A stretch of DNA of 6,806 nucleotides from CAISIP01 sp031367285 (GTDB taxonomy: Bacteria > Pseudomonadota > Gammaproteobacteria > Burkholderiales > Burkholderiaceae_C): contig JANLPN010000300.1 of the NCBI GenBank assembly GCA_031367285.1, positions 1 to 6,806 on the forward strand, written 5' to 3'. Made by a program: the position numbers and the translations under genes. The notes beneath the pieces are model-generated. The model searched no databases, was not told the DNA's origin, and worked only from the letters and a program-made list of their open reading frames with translations. Shown here piece after piece: positions 5,064-6,806 of the stretch (the stretch's first letter is position 1; each line of letters starts with the position of its first letter).

Positions 5064-5722
5064 CAGGCAGGGCCGAATTCCCATTGTCTGGTAGCTTCCA
5101 GTACTGCTTGCGGATAGGGCGCCTTGCCGCGTGAACCGTTGTAGCGCCCCAGAGCCATGAAAATGTTTCCGTTTTCCCGGTCAAGGTAGTGGCGCAGGAT
5201 CACACAGCCAAAACGCAGGTTGGTCTGCATGTGAAACAGTTTGGAGGCGTCGTTGTCACCCAGCACTCGGGTCCAGAATGGCATGACCTGCATGTACCCG
5301 CGCGCGCCAACACTGGACACGGCAAACTTGCGGAACGCACTCTCGACCTGTATCAGGCCAAGTACCAGGGTAGTTTCAAGTCCGGCCCGCCGGCTCTCGT
5401 ACCAGACCGTCTGCAAAAATTCTTTTCTGGTTTCAAGATCCGGCTTGCGGCGTCGTAGCCGTTCACTCATGGCGCCCAGCCAACGCAGGTAATGAATGCG
5501 CGAAGCGGTATCGGCAAACTCGGGGACCGGTGGGGCGGCGCTGGCAATTGCGGCGCTGAGCGCTGTACGGACTGAATCGATCAGGGGCTCTTCCAACTGC
5601 CCACCAGCCCTGGCACAGGGATGGAACGACAACACTGCAAGACCAGACACCGCAGAAAGCAGGTAGCGCCGCCGCGCTGCCAAGCCCGACTTGAGCGTAT
5701 TGCGGCCTTGAATAAAGGTCAT
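5063..5722 (-). CDS. Exported lytic transglycosylase, SLT family 1 domain
   Basis: Cleaves the MurNAc-GlcNAc bond of peptidoglycan with formation of 1,6-anhydro-MurNAc, acting in the periplasm. It has 219 residues. The N-terminus holds a signal peptide: ARRRYLLS (17-23 region), a hydrophobic run SAVSGLAVLSF, and a plausible cut after ARA (residue 39). The RR-x-aromatic-Leu order is Tat-like. The SLT domain spans about 105-215: the catalytic Glu127 is in GLIQVESAF, followed by SSVGARGYMQVMP (136-148), the NLRFGC...YL stretch, and ALGRYNGSRGKAPYPQAV (190-207). The frame extends upstream into proS, but the ATG at 5722 is chosen because it overlaps the proS stop as ATGA and is directly followed by the signal peptide. 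It is probably translationally coupled to proS; a separate ribosome binding site is poor (only a GGGG 2 bases before the ATG). Short size and a bare SLT domain distinguish it from Slt70 and MltC-type enzymes. No lipobox is visible, so it is likely soluble. Confidence 0.93.
   Translation of the reverse strand: MTFIQGRNTLKSGLAARRRYLLSAVSGLAVLSFHPCARAGGQLEEPLIDSVRTALSAAIASAAPPVPEFADTASRIHYLRWLGAMSERLRRRKPDLETRKEFLQTVWYESRRAGLETTLVLGLIQVESAFRKFAVSSVGARGYMQVMPFWTRVLGDNDASKLFHMQTNLRFGCVILRHYLDRENGNIFMALGRYNGSRGKAPYPQAVLEATRQWEFGPA
5719..5722 (-). other. ATGA overlap joining proS stop and transglycosylase start
   Basis: On the minus strand the four bases read ATGA: the ATG starts the transglycosylase and the TGA ends proS. 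Such overlaps usually mean cotranscription and translational coupling by re-initiation. Confidence 0.88.
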
Positions 5723-6806
5723 TGCCCCAATCTGGAAATGATAAAACCGGCGGCTTCGTCGACTGCGAGTTTGGTCGCAGTCGTGTCCCGGCGGTGCTGG
5801 TATTCCAGTTGGCCTTCCTTGAGACCCCGATCGCCAATGGTGACACGGTGCGGCACGCCAATCAGTTCCCAATCCGCGAACATGGCGCCAGGGCGCTCAC
5901 CCCGGTCATCCAGGATCACGTCAACTCCTGCACCCAGCAACTTATCGTACAGCGCGTCCGCCGCTGCCTTGACATCCGGAAAGCGGTCCGGACCGATAGG
6001 ACACAACACCACGGTAAACGGTGCCAGCGCATCAGGCCAGATGATGCCGCGCTCATCATGGTTTTGTTCGATGGCAGCAGCCGGCAGACGGGTAATGCCT
6101 ATTCCATAACAGCCCATTTCCATGAACTGCGGTTTTCCATTCGTGTCCAGGAAACTTGCGTTCATGGCCCGGCTGTACTTCGTGCCCAGATAAAAAATAT
6201 GGCCAATTTCGATGCCACGCTCAATCGCCAGCAAACCTTTGCCGTCCGGTGACGCATCTCCGGCCATCACGTTACGCAAGTCGGCCACCCGCTCGGGCTC
6301 GGGCAAGTCACGCCCCCAATTGACCCCGGTGATGTGGAAATCGGGTTCATTGGCACCACAAATCCAGTCGCTCATCACCGCTACGTCGCGGTCCACGACA
6401 ACACGCACCGGTTTGCGCATATTGATCAGGCCCAGGTAACCCGGTTTGCAACCAAAGTGCCCGGCGATTTCCTCCAGCGTGGCAAAGCGAAATCCCCCTT
6501 CCATGCCGGGGAGTTTGTTGACCTTGACTTCGTTCATGTCGTGGTCTCCACGCAGCATCAACAGCCAGACCTGCGTCTTGACGACCGCGCCCTGGGCATC
6601 TTTTTCTTCGGTCGTCACAACCAGCGATTTCACGGTCTGCTGTAGAGGTACGCCGAGGTACTGCGCAACATCGGCACAGGTGCTTTTGCCAGGTGTCGCG
6701 GTCTTCGCCATGGCTTGCGATGGCGGCCGGCGCCCAGCCTGCGGCGCCTGCGCCTGCGCCTTTTCCATGTTGGCGGCGTAATCGCTGCCTGGGCAATAAA
6801 CAATGG
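5719..6806 (-). CDS. proS: Prolyl-tRNA synthetase, 5'-truncated by the window edge
   Basis: Charges tRNA(Pro) with proline in the cytoplasm. 361 residues are visible, reading in frame from the window edge (IVYCPGSDYAAN...) to the TGA, against about 570 for bacterial-type ProS. About 210 N-terminal residues with class II motifs 1 and 2 are therefore outside. The visible part starts just before the editing (INS) domain, about visible residues 30-205. This contains TVKSLVV with the lysine that corresponds to the editing Lys279 of E. coli ProS, then LRGDHDMNEVK, ADLRNVMAGDASPDGKG and IEIGHIFYLGTKYS. Class II motif 3 follows as GCYGIGITR (231-239), then the conserved DERGIIWPDALAPF. The C-terminal anticodon-binding domain (about 262-361) has LDDRGERPGAMFADWELIGVPH. 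An in-frame ATG at 6768 is internal, since the family sequence continues upstream. Presence of the INS domain marks the bacterial rather than the eukaryote/archaeal-type enzyme. Confidence 0.98.
   Translation of the reverse strand, partial: IVYCPGSDYAANMEKAQAQAPQAGRRPPSQAMAKTATPGKSTCADVAQYLGVPLQQTVKSLVVTTEEKDAQGAVVKTQVWLLMLRGDHDMNEVKVNKLPGMEGGFRFATLEEIAGHFGCKPGYLGLINMRKPVRVVVDRDVAVMSDWICGANEPDFHITGVNWGRDLPEPERVADLRNVMAGDASPDGKGLLAIERGIEIGHIFYLGTKYSRAMNASFLDTNGKPQFMEMGCYGIGITRLPAAAIEQNHDERGIIWPDALAPFTVVLCPIGPDRFPDVKAAADALYDKLLGAGVDVILDDRGERPGAMFADWELIGVPHRVTIGDRGLKEGQLEYQHRRDTTATKLAVDEAAGFIISRLGQ

Noticed and set aside
4210..5184. Minus-strand open frame of about 324 codons opposite the AAA+ ATPase
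   Set aside because: Its Ser- and Arg-rich composition is typical of an antisense shadow. The plus strand encodes complete Walker motifs, and the frame also overlaps the end of the transglycosylase gene in a different frame.
5723..5872. Upstream extension of the transglycosylase frame to an ATG at 5872
   Set aside because: It overlaps the anticodon-binding domain of proS. It would also bury the signal peptide some 65 residues into the protein.
1..6806. Search by eye for CRISPR repeats, insertion-sequence ends, tRNA or rRNA genes, toxin-antitoxin pairs or defence genes
   Set aside because: Nothing convincing was seen. Almost all of the window is filled by housekeeping genes, and the gaps are too short to hold such elements.

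Overview
The window looks like an ordinary chromosomal stretch of a GC-rich betaproteobacterium, most likely order Burkholderiales. This rests on the gene order hemA-prfA-prmC-grxD, on the character of the proteins (CGFS-type GrxD, bacterial-type ProS with its editing insertion) and on a short lytic transglycosylase gene overlapping the end of proS. The genus cannot be fixed from the sequence alone.

Positions 1 to about 3930 (+ strand) hold a housekeeping cluster. It contains the 3' part of hemA (glutamyl-tRNA reductase, first step of tetrapyrrole synthesis), prfA (release factor 1), prmC (methyltransferase for the GGQ glutamine of RF1/RF2), a small DUF3303-type gene of unknown function, and grxD (monothiol glutaredoxin, Fe-S cluster handling). 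The cluster ends in a textbook Rho-independent terminator at 3910-3932. prfA and prmC form an enzyme-substrate pair, because PrmC modifies the GGQ glutamine (residue 239) of the RF1 encoded just upstream. HemA and GrxD connect translation functions with heme and Fe-S metabolism.

Positions 3933-5029 (+) hold a monocistronic gene for a AAA+ ATPase. It resembles the ATPase module of Lon but has neither the Lon N-terminal domain nor the Lon peptidase domain. It has a strong ribosome binding site and probably its own promoter.

Positions 5063-6806 (- strand) converge on the ATPase gene. The 3' part of proS (prolyl-tRNA synthetase: editing domain, motif 3, anticodon-binding domain) overlaps by ATGA a small exported lytic transglycosylase with a Tat-like signal peptide. 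Both hemA and proS are cut by the window edges.

I found no mobile element, CRISPR array, tRNA or rRNA, and no convincing new multi-gene system. The items most worth a second look are the protease-less Lon-like ATPase, the small A/T-richer DUF3303 gene lodged between prmC and grxD, and a three-part alternating hairpin just upstream of the grxD terminator. No gene-free stretch exceeds 300 bases; the longest gap is 3843-4033.
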